From Endomicrobiellum devescovinae (GTDB lineage: Bacteria; Elusimicrobiota; Endomicrobiia; Endomicrobiales; Endomicrobiaceae): a stretch of 14,640 nucleotides of DNA. The first letter of the stretch is position 1. Every line of letters begins with the position of its first letter. Made by a program: the position numbers and the translations under genes. The stretch covers positions 1 through 14,640 of the forward strand of contig JAIRSK010000014.1 of the NCBI GenBank assembly GCA_031255495.1, read 5' to 3'. The notes under the pieces were generated by a model. It ran no database searches and was not told where the DNA came from. It saw only the letters and a program-made list of their open reading frames with translations. Shown piece by piece: positions 1 to 7,880 of this stretch.

Positions 1-488
1 TGAGCTTTCTTATTTGCATCAAATATAGAATTTATCTGCCCTTTCAACATGAAGTCAGCTGCAGTTTCATTGCCCTTCTTTTTGGCATTTTTTGCATTAA
101 GAGCCTGATCGTCTTTTTCTTCTCTTATTTCAGTTCTCTGAGCTTTAGAAGCAACAAAAGTTACTTTCCCTGAATTTATAAAGCTTCTTTCAAGATCTTT
201 TACAAAAGTCTCAGTGCTAATATGCTCTTCGGTTTTGTTCAAAACAGAGCCTATTATAACTCTCGGTTTTCTTCCATTTGCCATCTTATAATCTTCCACC
301 CATTTGCTTGCAAAAGAATCGTTAATCATCTCTTGAGCAACCTGTTTAGAGTCTGTATCGTTCCAGTCTCCGCTTAAATCAATTTCTTCGTTAGAATCTA
401 CTCTTGTTACCTGAGGACCAGAACATGCAAAAAGAACAACTACAAAAATTCCTGTCAAAAAATATGCTGCTGTTTTTTTAAGACTCAT
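1..488 (-). CDS. lpoB: LpoB-like penicillin-binding-protein activator lipoprotein (partial, 3' end outside window)
   Basis: The first 162 codons are present; the gene runs off the left edge. The N-terminus has Lys-Lys, a hydrophobic stretch (about residues 8-20) and a lipobox-like LFAC with the acylated cysteine at residue 22, so the product should be an outer-membrane lipoprotein. The conserved family signature follows: RVD...IDLSGDWNDTDS (29-47), then KPRVIIGSVLNKTEEHI (74-90) and ADFMLKGQI (144-152). In enterobacteria LpoB reaches through the peptidoglycan to activate a bifunctional penicillin-binding protein. Whether this distant relative does the same is inferred. An AGGAG ribosome site (497-501 on the complement) lies 8 nt before the ATG. 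It follows tyrS by 67 bp on the same strand, with no clear terminator between them, so cotranscription is possible. Confidence 0.82.
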   Translation of the reverse strand, partial: MSLKKTAAYFLTGIFVVVLFACSGPQVTRVDSNEEIDLSGDWNDTDSKQVAQEMINDSFASKWVEDYKMANGRKPRVIIGSVLNKTEEHISTETFVKDLERSFINSGKVTFVASKAQRTEIREEKDDQALNAKNAKKKGNETAADFMLKGQINSIFDANKKA

Positions 489-555
489 AACTCTTTCTCC
501 TGTTTTTTCTTTCTATTCTGCAAATCAATTCAGTGTGCTTTGAAAAGATTGCTTC

Positions 556-1719
556 TTATTTCTTTACTATTTTCTTGAACTTTCTTTTCCCAGCCTGCAA
601 TATAAACGGCTTAGAAAAATCAACTGTCAAATCCCCTTCAACTTTTTGAGAATCTATCTTTACTCCGCCTTGCTCTATAAGCCGCCTTGCTTCATTTTTA
701 CTTGAAACCATACCGCTTTTAACAAGAAGTTCTGAAACTTTTAATAATGTCGTGTCATAAACTAAATATTCTTCTATATCTTCAGGAATGTCTTTCTTGG
801 CAAATACTTTGTTGAATTCTTCTTTCTCTTTTAACCCCTCTTCTTTACCATGGTATCTTTCAACAATTTTTTCAGCTAAAGCAAGTTTCGCATCTTTAGG
901 GTGCATAGTCTTAACAAGGCTTAAGTCGTCTTGAGTAAGAAGTTCGTAATATTTATACATAAGCTCATCGGAAATTGACATTATTTTTCCAAACATGTCT
1001 TTTGGAGTATCGTTTAACGTTATGTAATTATTATAGGATTTTGACATTTTTCTGACTCTGTCTGTACCTTCCAAAAGAGGCATAGTAATTACTATTTGAG
1101 GCTCTTTTATTCCGTAATCTCTTTGAATCTGTCTTCCTAAAAGCAAGTTAAACTTTTGATCATTTCCGCCAAGCTCAAGATCAGCTTTTAACGCTACAGA
1201 GTCGTATGCCTGAAGCAAAGGATACAAGAATTCTACTATGCTTATAGGTTTGTCTTCCTTATAACGCTTTTCAAAATCATCCCTTACAAGCATTTGTGCT
1301 ACTGTACTTTTTGCAGCAAGATTTAAAAGCCCATTTATTCCAAGCGCCCCCAGCCAACTGCTGTTGTAAGCGATTTCAGTTTTTTCTTTGTCCAAGATTT
1401 TAAAAACTTGATCAGTATATGTTTTGATATTATTTTGAATCTGTTCTTCAGTCATAATAGGACGAGTCTCAGATCTACCAGAAGGATCGCCAATCCTTGC
1501 GGTAAAATCTCCTATCAAAAATATTATTTGATGCCCTAAATCTTGAAAAGTCTTTAATTTATTGATAATTACGGTATGACCTAAATGCAAATCAGGAGCA
1601 GTAGGATCAACGCCAAGCTTTATTCTTAGTTTTCTTCCTGAAGAAAGCTTTTTTTCAAGCTCTTCAATAGAAATAATTTCGTTTGTTCCACGCTTAATCT
1701 TTTCAAAAACATCATTCAT
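556..1719 (-). CDS. tyrS: Tyrosyl-tRNA synthetase (type 2 subfamily)
   Basis: The product, 387 aa from the chosen start, charges tRNA-Tyr with tyrosine in the cytoplasm using ATP. It shows the class I synthetase signature HLGH (45-48, the HIGH motif) and a perfect KMSKS loop (224-228). The stretch LGVDPTAPDLHLGH and the IGDPSGRS segment (76-83) mark the type 2 (TyrRS-II) subfamily rather than the Bacillus/E. coli TyrS-I form. An S4 RNA-binding domain lies at the C-terminus (about 325-385, LLVKSGMVSSKNEARRLIEQ). I start at the ATG at 1719 because AAGGA lies 7 nt upstream. An upstream in-frame TTG at 1755 would add 12 residues with no ribosome site and no family support. Length is normal for the family. 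It lies 109 bp downstream of pfkA and has its own promoter. Confidence 0.97.
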   Translation of the reverse strand: MNDVFEKIKRGTNEIISIEELEKKLSSGRKLRIKLGVDPTAPDLHLGHTVIINKLKTFQDLGHQIIFLIGDFTARIGDPSGRSETRPIMTEEQIQNNIKTYTDQVFKILDKEKTEIAYNSSWLGALGINGLLNLAAKSTVAQMLVRDDFEKRYKEDKPISIVEFLYPLLQAYDSVALKADLELGGNDQKFNLLLGRQIQRDYGIKEPQIVITMPLLEGTDRVRKMSKSYNNYITLNDTPKDMFGKIMSISDELMYKYYELLTQDDLSLVKTMHPKDAKLALAEKIVERYHGKEEGLKEKEEFNKVFAKKDIPEDIEEYLVYDTTLLKVSELLVKSGMVSSKNEARRLIEQGGVKIDSQKVEGDLTVDFSKPFILQAGKRKFKKIVKK

Positions 1720-1811
1720 CTCTTCTTCCTTTAAAATATTCAAACCGCAAAACAAAATAAATTAAGGCAAAAAACCATATAAATCTATGATTTTTCCAAC
1801 TTAATATAGCA

Positions 1812-1840
1812 ATTTTACATATTATTGGCTAAACTGACAA
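1812..1840 (-). promoter_or_regulatory. Promoter of tyrS inside the end of pfkA
   Basis: On the complement, a -35 box TTGTCA (1840-1835, five of six consensus bases) is followed by a 17-nt spacer and a -10 box TAAAAT (1817-1812, five of six). The -35 box overlaps the last codons of pfkA. This predicts a start near 1805 and an untranslated leader of about 85 nt before the tyrS ATG. The leader shows no T-box consensus or stable hairpin. The match is by eye to the sigma-70 consensus. Confidence 0.55.
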
Positions 1841-2791
1841 GGTTTTTAAGACTTTAAACGTCTTATCATCAAACTTCTTTTCTCTGCTTATAGCCCGACT
1901 TATTGGTATAGCAGAAATAGCGCCTTTTGTTATCCCAACAAGTTGATTTTTCTTTCCTTTATGAAACAAATCTATTGCCATATGACCAAACTTTGAAGCA
2001 AGTATTCTTGTCCTTGCCGTCGGTCTCCCGCCACGTTGTATATATCCCAACGTACTCACTCTTACCTCAAGCCCTGTAAGTTTTTCAATTTTGTCGCCAA
2101 ACGCACAAGAAGAACCGCAACCTTCAGCAAAAGCTATAATTTCCGAAGTTTTTCCTTTTTCTTTCCCCTCTTTAAGTCCTTTTGCAAGTTTATGCAAATC
2201 CGTTTTCATCTCGGGTACTATTATAAACTCGCAGCCTGCAGCAAGACCTACATCAGCTGTTAAAAAACCATGCTCTCTGCCCATAATTTCAACAACAAAG
2301 ATTCTGTCGTGACTTGTAGCCGTATCTCTTATTTTGTCTATAGATTCAACCGCAGTATTTAAAGCTGTGTCATAACCTATTGTTTCATCAGTTCCATAAA
2401 TATCATTATCTATTGAAGCTGCTATATTCATGACCTTTATGCCTTTTTTTGATAACATGTCTCCAGCAGCCAAAGATCCATCGCCGCCAATAATTATTAA
2501 ACCGCTTAATTCAAGATCTTTTATAGCTTTAATAGATCTGTTCATGCCTGCTTTTGTTTTCATCTCGGGACATCTGCCCGTGTGAAGTATTGTTCCGCCT
2601 GAATTTATTATGCCGCTGACAGAGCGAGCTGTAAGGTTTACGTATTCATTATCAAGAAGCCCTTTAAAACCTCTTTTTATGCCTATTACTGAATATCCTA
2701 AAGCAATTCCCTGCCTGACTACGGCTCTTATAGCCGCATTCATGCCCGGAGCATCGCCGCCTGAAGTTATAATACCTAATCTTTTTGCCAT
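1829..2791 (-). CDS. pfkA: 6-phosphofructokinase, PfkA family
   Basis: The 320-aa product phosphorylates fructose 6-phosphate to fructose 1,6-bisphosphate, the committed step of glycolysis. It has the N-terminal ITSGGDAPGMNAAIR loop (8-22), the phosphate-donor motif GGDGS (102-106), the catalytic segment SIDND (126-130, Asp128 as base), the substrate motif MGREHG (170-175) and GYIQRGG (249-255). Glycine in GGDGS, where pyrophosphate-dependent enzymes carry Asp, argues for ATP as donor. The usual PGTIDND or PKTIDND is AASIDND here, and the HIQRGG histidine is Tyr, so donor choice is not fully secure. Length is normal for bacterial PfkA. The start is supported by AGAGGA 6 nt upstream. It lies 83 bp after the AI-2E-type permease on the same strand. 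Confidence 0.95.
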   Translation of the reverse strand: MAKRLGIITSGGDAPGMNAAIRAVVRQGIALGYSVIGIKRGFKGLLDNEYVNLTARSVSGIINSGGTILHTGRCPEMKTKAGMNRSIKAIKDLELSGLIIIGGDGSLAAGDMLSKKGIKVMNIAASIDNDIYGTDETIGYDTALNTAVESIDKIRDTATSHDRIFVVEIMGREHGFLTADVGLAAGCEFIIVPEMKTDLHKLAKGLKEGKEKGKTSEIIAFAEGCGSSCAFGDKIEKLTGLEVRVSTLGYIQRGGRPTARTRILASKFGHMAIDLFHKGKKNQLVGITKGAISAIPISRAISREKKFDDKTFKVLKTLSV

Positions 2792-2860
2792 AAATGTCCT
2801 CTCTATTTATAAAAAAATTTAAACCAAAAACATACAAGGTGCGATATGCATGAATCTTTG

Positions 2861-2866
2861 ATTATA
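2861..2866 (-). promoter_or_regulatory. Possible -10 box for pfkA
   Basis: The complement reads TATAAT, a perfect -10 hexamer, in the 83-bp gap before pfkA. No good -35 box sits 16-18 nt upstream, where the sequence is close to AGAAGT, at the end of the preceding gene. If used, the leader would be about 60 nt. This is weak evidence in AT-rich DNA. Confidence 0.25.
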
Positions 2867-2874
2867 TTCTGACT

Positions 2875-3909
2875 TTATGTCTGACTTCTTTTTACCAACA
2901 TTACAAAAACAGATTTTAATATAGCAGCAACAGGAACGGCAAAAACTACTCCCAAAAAACCAAAAACATGTCCGCCGGCAAGCATGGCAAAAACCATACT
3001 GACAGAACCCAAATTTACATTATGCCCAACAATTAATGGCTGTATAAAATTGTCATCTAAAAATTTTATAATTGCATATACTATAACTATTTTAATAACT
3101 ATAGAAAAAGTTTGGTATTGTACAGCTCCTACCGCAACAGCTAAAGTAAGTCCTACAATATGACCTAAATATGGTATAAGATTTGCAATCCCTGCAATAA
3201 TACCAATGAGCAAAGCAAAATTAACTCCTAAAAGACCTAAAGACAATGCAGACATACTTCCTACAAAAAATGCTTCTATAATCTGCCCACGTATGTACCT
3301 GCCGAATATAGCGTCTATTTGATAAACTATTGATAAAATCGTTTCCACATAGTTTGACGGCAACAACGTAACTAATGATTTTAAATACTTATTTCCACTA
3401 AGTAGCATAAAAAACACAAGCATGGGAATCAAAATAATTATTGAAAAAATTGAAAAAATGCTTGTTAGATAATTAGGAATTTGCTGTGCTGTATATAGTA
3501 AAAAATCTTTTGATTCAAATATAACCTCATTTGAAACATTGTAGCGTTTTAAAATAGGAAAAATTAATTCAATTTTCTCGCGTATAGAGTCTAGGTAGTT
3601 TAGAAAATATTCATAATACTTATCTGCATTAACTTGAAAGCTTTCAAGTTCATTAATCAAAATAGGAATAAGTATTGTTAAAACTCCAGCAAATATTGAG
3701 ACAAGAACAACAGCAACTAAAGCAACGCCCACAAATCTTTTGTATCCAAAAGATTGTATTTTAGTAACTAGAGGAGAAATTAAATACGTAATAAATGCAG
3801 CTATAAGGAATGGCGCAAGAACGCTTCTTGCTAAATAAAGGAACAAACAACACCCTAAAAACAGAATTACCAAAATAATAAAGACTCTGTTTTTCGTACT
3901 TTCCGTCAT
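2875..3909 (-). CDS. AI-2E/PerM family permease
   Basis: This 344-aa integral inner-membrane protein belongs to the AI-2E transporter (PerM/YdiK/TqsA) superfamily. Two hydrophobic helices open the protein (about 9-27 and 30-47), with another at about 60-85. A hydrophilic, probably extracytoplasmic stretch (about 88-145) carries many charged residues. The family's conserved C-terminal half follows: IRGQIIEAFFVG near 209-220, LIPYLGHIVG near 245-254, and GGHVFGFLGVVFAVPVAA near 315-332. Members include autoinducer-2 exporters and Na+/H+ antiporters, so the substrate cannot be named. The ATG has an ideal AAGGAG site 6 nt upstream that lies at the stop of the preceding cNMP-fold gene, 10 bp away. 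The two are almost certainly one transcript. Confidence 0.88.
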   Translation of the reverse strand: MTESTKNRVFIILVILFLGCCLFLYLARSVLAPFLIAAFITYLISPLVTKIQSFGYKRFVGVALVAVVLVSIFAGVLTILIPILINELESFQVNADKYYEYFLNYLDSIREKIELIFPILKRYNVSNEVIFESKDFLLYTAQQIPNYLTSIFSIFSIIILIPMLVFFMLLSGNKYLKSLVTLLPSNYVETILSIVYQIDAIFGRYIRGQIIEAFFVGSMSALSLGLLGVNFALLIGIIAGIANLIPYLGHIVGLTLAVAVGAVQYQTFSIVIKIVIVYAIIKFLDDNFIQPLIVGHNVNLGSVSMVFAMLAGGHVFGFLGVVFAVPVAAILKSVFVMLVKRSQT

Positions 3910-3919
3910 TTTAGCTCCT

Positions 3920-4375
3920 TTAAACTTCTGAGCATTTTAATTTGGCTGCAAACATAGAAGCTAAATTCTTAAGTATTATTAAACCTGTTTTACCGTTTGA
4001 GTCAATCATATCCTCAAATTTTGCTCGGTATATTAAATAAAGTTCGCTATCTTTTGAAGCAGTTGCCGAAAACGTATGTTTAGTATTTTCAAGCAAAGAC
4101 ATTTCGCCAAAAAAGCCTTCTTTTTCCACAAATTTGTTTGTATTCCCGCGAGAAAGGTTTATTTGACCGCTTTTTACAAGATAAAGCACATTTGCCTCAT
4201 TATTAATTTCGTAAATTTTTTCTCCAGCTAAATAATTTCTCTTAAAAATAATCAGAGCCAACTTTGCCAACGATCTGTCAGAAAGTTCCCGAAACAACGG
4301 TATTTTCTTTAAAAAAGCAATGTCTTCCCTTAGAACATAATCAATAAAGAAAAATCTTAAAATCTTTTTTAGCAT
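3920..4375 (-). CDS. Cyclic-nucleotide-binding-fold (Crp/PKA-like) single-domain protein
   Basis: The 151-aa protein consists essentially of one cNMP-binding beta-roll (about 20-125) after a short basic/aromatic N-terminus. IPLFRELSDRSLAKLA (25-40) is the usual entry helix. LYLVKSGQINL (64-74) and FFGEMSLLENT (88-98) are the classic strands and phosphate-cassette region, with the conserved Glu at 91. There is no DNA-binding helix-turn-helix after the domain, so it is not a Crp-type repressor or activator. The Arg that grips the cyclic phosphate nine residues after the Glu is His100 here, so cyclic nucleotide binding is doubtful. It sits 10 bp ahead of an AI-2E-type permease and may regulate it or act at the membrane (inferred). 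AAGGA lies 6 nt before the ATG. Confidence 0.8.
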   Translation of the reverse strand: MLKKILRFFFIDYVLREDIAFLKKIPLFRELSDRSLAKLALIIFKRNYLAGEKIYEINNEANVLYLVKSGQINLSRGNTNKFVEKEGFFGEMSLLENTKHTFSATASKDSELYLIYRAKFEDMIDSNGKTGLIILKNLASMFAAKLKCSEV

Positions 4376-4451
4376 TATTTTTCCTTTTTAAACTAAGGTA
4401 CATTTTCTTCACTTTATTTTTGCTAAATATATAATCTTTATTAAAAAATTT

Positions 4452-5786
4452 TTATAGTTTTTTATCTCTACTAGCCTTCCACAAAATAAACCATAAGACG
4501 CACAGACCTGCCATAACCGGTGCAACTGAGTTCATTGCGATTGTGTTTGTATCGGCAACATTTCTTGTAATTATGTAAAGATAAATCACTCCATAAGCGT
4601 AAGCAATAGTCATAAATAAAGCAAAAAACTTCTTTAAATATAAAAAATAGCTTCTAAAAATTAAAAATAGTGCGGTAATCCAAACAATAAGAGATACTAA
4701 ATGTTTAAAATCTATATTACTCATATAGTAATAAAAAAAGGAAAAAGGTTCAAAAATAAATCTTATAAGAGAATCTGACTGATCTCTTCTATACAAAATA
4801 ACTTTAGTATTAGGCTTTTTTGTAAACAGATTTTCAATATTTTCTAAAGAGTCGCCTTCCATAATAGTCCAAACGTCAGACATATATCCCCACCCATGCC
4901 AATCCGTAACGCCTAACATTGTTAAATTATTCTCTTTTGCAAAATTTATTAAGGTTTTTTGTTCATTTTTATCAAAATTTCTATATCCGCAATTATAGAT
5001 TTCAAAACCATCTATTCCAAAATTTTTGAGTTCTTCAAATGTATATTTATGCCATTTCCACCAATGAGGCATTATAACAAACATATTGTTGTCATGAGCT
5101 TTTTTCACTGTATCTACTAAACCCAAATTTTTGTAATCTCGTCCGTCAAATTCTTTTGACGACAATAAAACAATTGAAATGCTATCTCTTGTTTGAATTT
5201 GCATACCCGGATAGACAATCTTAAACTTTGTGTATTGAGGGAATTTGGCAAATCCCATTGTATGATTATGCTCTGTGTTAAAAAACACGTCAATCCCTTG
5301 CCATAAATGAGCTTTTAAACTTATCATTGCAGGAGTTACGCTATCATGGGAACTTATTGTGTGAGAATGAGTGTCAATGGCAATATAACCTTTAGGTTTT
5401 AAAAGTTTTGGACCGGGAACAGGTATTAAAGCAATAAAAGAAAGCAATGCGGTAAAAAAAGCCAATGAATAGACAACGTTATATACGGTTTTATAAACAG
5501 TTTTTTTATTAAAAAAACAATAAATTAAAACTACGCATAATATCCATAAAATCCAAGAAACTATTACAGGTTTATAGAAAAGTTTATTTAAAGTTAAAAC
5601 ATAAAAAGAAAGGGAATAAAATGGTTCTATAAAAATTCTTATAGCAGGCCATGATATTGAAAATTCTGGAGTTTTAAGACCAGTTATTAAATCGTAAAGA
5701 TATATAGGGGAATGAAAAATAAAACTAGATATTATTATCAAGAAAAGAATAGCCACTAAAAATTTAAATGAATTTGAAAATTTCAT
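4452..5786 (-). CDS. Membrane-embedded PHP-domain metal-dependent phosphoesterase
   Basis: The 444-aa product has about three N-terminal membrane helices (8-27, 74-92, 103-123), a PHP domain (about 133-335) and three C-terminal helices (363-380, 387-407, 420-437). The PHP metal-ligand motifs are intact: DTHSH (138-142), FNTEHNH (169-175), PHWW (240-243) and DWHGWG (295-300). The family hydrolyses phosphate esters using a tri-metal centre; the substrate here is unknown. Charged loops (NKK at 93-95, the Lys pair at 385-386, the KASRDKKL tail) place the N- and C-termini inside and the PHP domain in the periplasm. It starts 15 bp after tolB, with GAGG 7 nt before the ATG, as the last gene of the pal-tol operon. 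A role in envelope phospholipid or polymer metabolism is only a guess. Confidence 0.82.
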   Translation of the reverse strand: MKFSNSFKFLVAILFLIIISSFIFHSPIYLYDLITGLKTPEFSISWPAIRIFIEPFYSLSFYVLTLNKLFYKPVIVSWILWILCVVLIYCFFNKKTVYKTVYNVVYSLAFFTALLSFIALIPVPGPKLLKPKGYIAIDTHSHTISSHDSVTPAMISLKAHLWQGIDVFFNTEHNHTMGFAKFPQYTKFKIVYPGMQIQTRDSISIVLLSSKEFDGRDYKNLGLVDTVKKAHDNNMFVIMPHWWKWHKYTFEELKNFGIDGFEIYNCGYRNFDKNEQKTLINFAKENNLTMLGVTDWHGWGYMSDVWTIMEGDSLENIENLFTKKPNTKVILYRRDQSDSLIRFIFEPFSFFYYYMSNIDFKHLVSLIVWITALFLIFRSYFLYLKKFFALFMTIAYAYGVIYLYIITRNVADTNTIAMNSVAPVMAGLCVLWFILWKASRDKKL

Positions 5787-5801
5787 CTACAACCTCGCTT
5801 T

Positions 5802-7097
5802 TTATTTACCTAAGATAGGGGACCATGATGGAGTGTAAGAATTTCCCGGTATTTCCGTAAGCTTTCTCGTGCCTGAGCCATCTATAGCCATAATATAAAT
5901 TTCGTTTTTCCCCGATCTGTTTGAACAGAACGTTACAAATCTGCCATCTGGAGACCATGAAGGGTTCTCATTTTTTCCTTGATTATCAGTAAGTCTTGTT
6001 ATTTTAGCCGTAGGCAAATCATAGACATATAAATTATAGTTACCCCTACCCTGTCTCATTGTAAAAACAATTTTATCGCCTCGCGGAGACCATGCGGGAG
6101 AATCGCAAAAACCGTTTGTAGCAAGCCTTCTCACATTACCACCATCTACGTTCATTATGTAAAGCTGAGGATAGCCTCCTCTGTCTGAAATAAAAACTAT
6201 TTCCTGCCCGTTTGGAGCAAAAGACGGACTTGTGTCTATGCAGAAACCTGCCGTCAATTTCTGAAGAATTTCCCCCGAAGTATTTATAAGGTATAAGTTC
6301 GGAAAATTTCCCCTTGATAAAGTAAGTAATACTTTACTGCCATCTGGAGAAAAAACACCAGTCGCATTCAAACCTTGATATTTTGAAATAATTCCGCGTC
6401 TGTTTTTTATAATATTTAAATAAAATAAATCAGGATTATTGTACAAATAACTTGTATAAATTATCATCTCCCCATTTGGAGACCATCTAGGAAGAATATT
6501 TATTTTGTTATCCCTTGTAAGTCTGCGAATATTGTAGCCATCGTAATCTATAATATAAAGTTCTTTATGTTTCGTGCTGTTATTTACAAAAACTATTTTT
6601 GTACGAGCCACCCCCGTATCTCCGATAAATCTTTTTACTATTTCATCGCTCGCCTTATGAGCCATATATCTATAATTAGAACTTTCTCCTTTATAGTTAC
6701 TGTTACAAATTACTTCACCAGACTCAATGTCAAGCATTTTCAATTCAATAGTTATGCTGTCGCCATTTGAAAATACCGTAGCGCTAAGAAGAACCGATGC
6801 GCCCAACTTTGCAAAATATGATAACTTTTCATTTATATCAGTATCAGAATTTTCTGGCGCTTCTTGCATTATATTGAAATACCTTGAAAGAATGAGATCG
6901 TTTTGTATTGTGTCTTTAAAGAGTTTTGCATATTTTACTGAGTTTACACTTTTATCTGCAGGAGTAAAATTATCTATGGCAATATCTGATCTTCTTTTGC
7001 TTGGAGAAGATAGAGATAAATACACATCATTTTGAGCATAGACCAATGAAAAACAACATAAAAACGCAAGCGCAAAAAAAATATTTTTTATTATCAT
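5802..7097 (-). CDS. tolB: Tol-Pal system periplasmic protein TolB
   Basis: This 431-aa secreted beta-propeller protein binds Pal and links it to the inner-membrane Tol complex during cell constriction and outer-membrane upkeep. A signal peptide ends at about VYA-Q (cleavage after 21). An N-terminal alpha/beta domain follows (about 35-160, with AIDNFTP and LLSATVF). Five PD40/WD40-like blades then carry the repeated PxWSPDG...F pattern, at about 203-216, 247-258, 290-303, 334-347 and 378-391. Length and order match TolB (about 430 aa). The ATG lies just after the TolA/TonB-like gene (9-bp gap); the AGGA site is only 3 nt from the ATG, so coupling to upstream translation is likely. It is followed 15 bp on by the PHP gene. 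Confidence 0.95.
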   Translation of the reverse strand: MIIKNIFFALAFLCCFSLVYAQNDVYLSLSSPSKRRSDIAIDNFTPADKSVNSVKYAKLFKDTIQNDLILSRYFNIMQEAPENSDTDINEKLSYFAKLGASVLLSATVFSNGDSITIELKMLDIESGEVICNSNYKGESSNYRYMAHKASDEIVKRFIGDTGVARTKIVFVNNSTKHKELYIIDYDGYNIRRLTRDNKINILPRWSPNGEMIIYTSYLYNNPDLFYLNIIKNRRGIISKYQGLNATGVFSPDGSKVLLTLSRGNFPNLYLINTSGEILQKLTAGFCIDTSPSFAPNGQEIVFISDRGGYPQLYIMNVDGGNVRRLATNGFCDSPAWSPRGDKIVFTMRQGRGNYNLYVYDLPTAKITRLTDNQGKNENPSWSPDGRFVTFCSNRSGKNEIYIMAIDGSGTRKLTEIPGNSYTPSWSPILGK

Positions 7098-7106
7098 TAT
7101 CCTACC

Positions 7107-7880
7107 CTAATATTTAAATTCAAAGAAAACTCCCAAAGACTCGCCTTCATAGCCCTCTGGAAGCTCTGAAAATGGAGCCGCTCTACGTATTGTATATAAA
7201 GCATTTTTATCATAATCTTCATTACCTGAAGATTCTTTTACCAAAATATCGCCAACAGAACCGTCTCTATTTATTTTGAAATATAACAAAACTCTTAACC
7301 CGCCATAACTTTCAGCCCAACGCCATTGAGCTGCTACTTTTCTTCTTATTTGGTTTGTGTAATAAGGATATTTAAAATCATTAGTATCAAAAAACGCTCC
7401 TGTATATAAAGAGCCGTTACCATTAGATAAAACGTCAGATTTCAAAGGCTGCGCAGTTTCAGCTGGAACAGCGGTTTTGGATGAGGCTTTTTCCACAGGT
7501 TCCGTTTTTTTTGTGGTTTTTATATTTTTATCCTTATTATTATTTTCTTGTAAGTCTTTTACTTTATTAATGGGATTTTTTTTCTTTTTTACAAGAACAT
7601 CGTCTTTGGTTTTAGCAATCTCTTTTATTTGCTCTTTAATATCTTCCTTAGCCGACTCTTTGATACCGCTTGTATCTTTGGCATTATTGGCAGAAATTTC
7701 TTCAATTGGTGGCAAAGTTGAAAGCTCTTCCATGTTTTGGTTTGGAGAGTAAAACGTAACATCTATCGGCGTAAAAAGATAGACTGGGGATTTTTTTCCG
7801 TAAAAAATAAAGAAAAAACATAATACGTGCAGCAATATTGAAACAATAAAACACGAAAAGAAATTATTTATTTTCAGCAT
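7107..7880 (-). CDS. TolA/TonB-like envelope energy-transducing protein
   Basis: The 257-aa protein has one N-terminal membrane anchor (about 8-28) and a Pro-containing linker. A Lys/Glu/Asp-rich spacer (about 68-135) should span the periplasm. A compact C-terminal TonB domain follows (about 168-257) with YTNQIRRKVAAQW, LLYFKINRDGSV and KNALYTIRRAAPFSELP. By domain it is TonB-family. By position between cpoB and tolB it takes the place of TolA, so TolA function is the better inference. Its partners TolQ and TolR are not in this window. The start overlaps the end of cpoB by 17 nt, and no convincing ribosome site precedes the ATG, which suggests translational coupling. The spacer contains runs of Lys but no simple tandem repeat. 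Confidence 0.88.
   Translation of the reverse strand: MLKINNFFSCFIVSILLHVLCFFFIFYGKKSPVYLFTPIDVTFYSPNQNMEELSTLPPIEEISANNAKDTSGIKESAKEDIKEQIKEIAKTKDDVLVKKKKNPINKVKDLQENNNKDKNIKTTKKTEPVEKASSKTAVPAETAQPLKSDVLSNGNGSLYTGAFFDTNDFKYPYYTNQIRRKVAAQWRWAESYGGLRVLLYFKINRDGSVGDILVKESSGNEDYDKNALYTIRRAAPFSELPEGYEGESLGVFFEFKY

Noticed and set aside
1720..1755. TTG-initiated extension of TyrS by 12 residues
   Set aside because: No ribosome site precedes it, and AAGGA is correctly placed for the ATG at 1719.
1720..1811. T-box or other tRNA-sensing leader before tyrS
   Set aside because: The leader is short (about 85 nt) and lacks the T-box core sequence and any terminator hairpin.
6567..7035. Plus-strand open frames opposite tolB
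   Set aside because: tolB is unambiguous on the other strand; these frames have no ribosome site or domain.
7477..7752. Plus-strand hydrophobic open frame opposite the TolA/TonB spacer
   Set aside because: Its Phe/Leu-rich content is the complement of Lys/Glu codons in the real gene.
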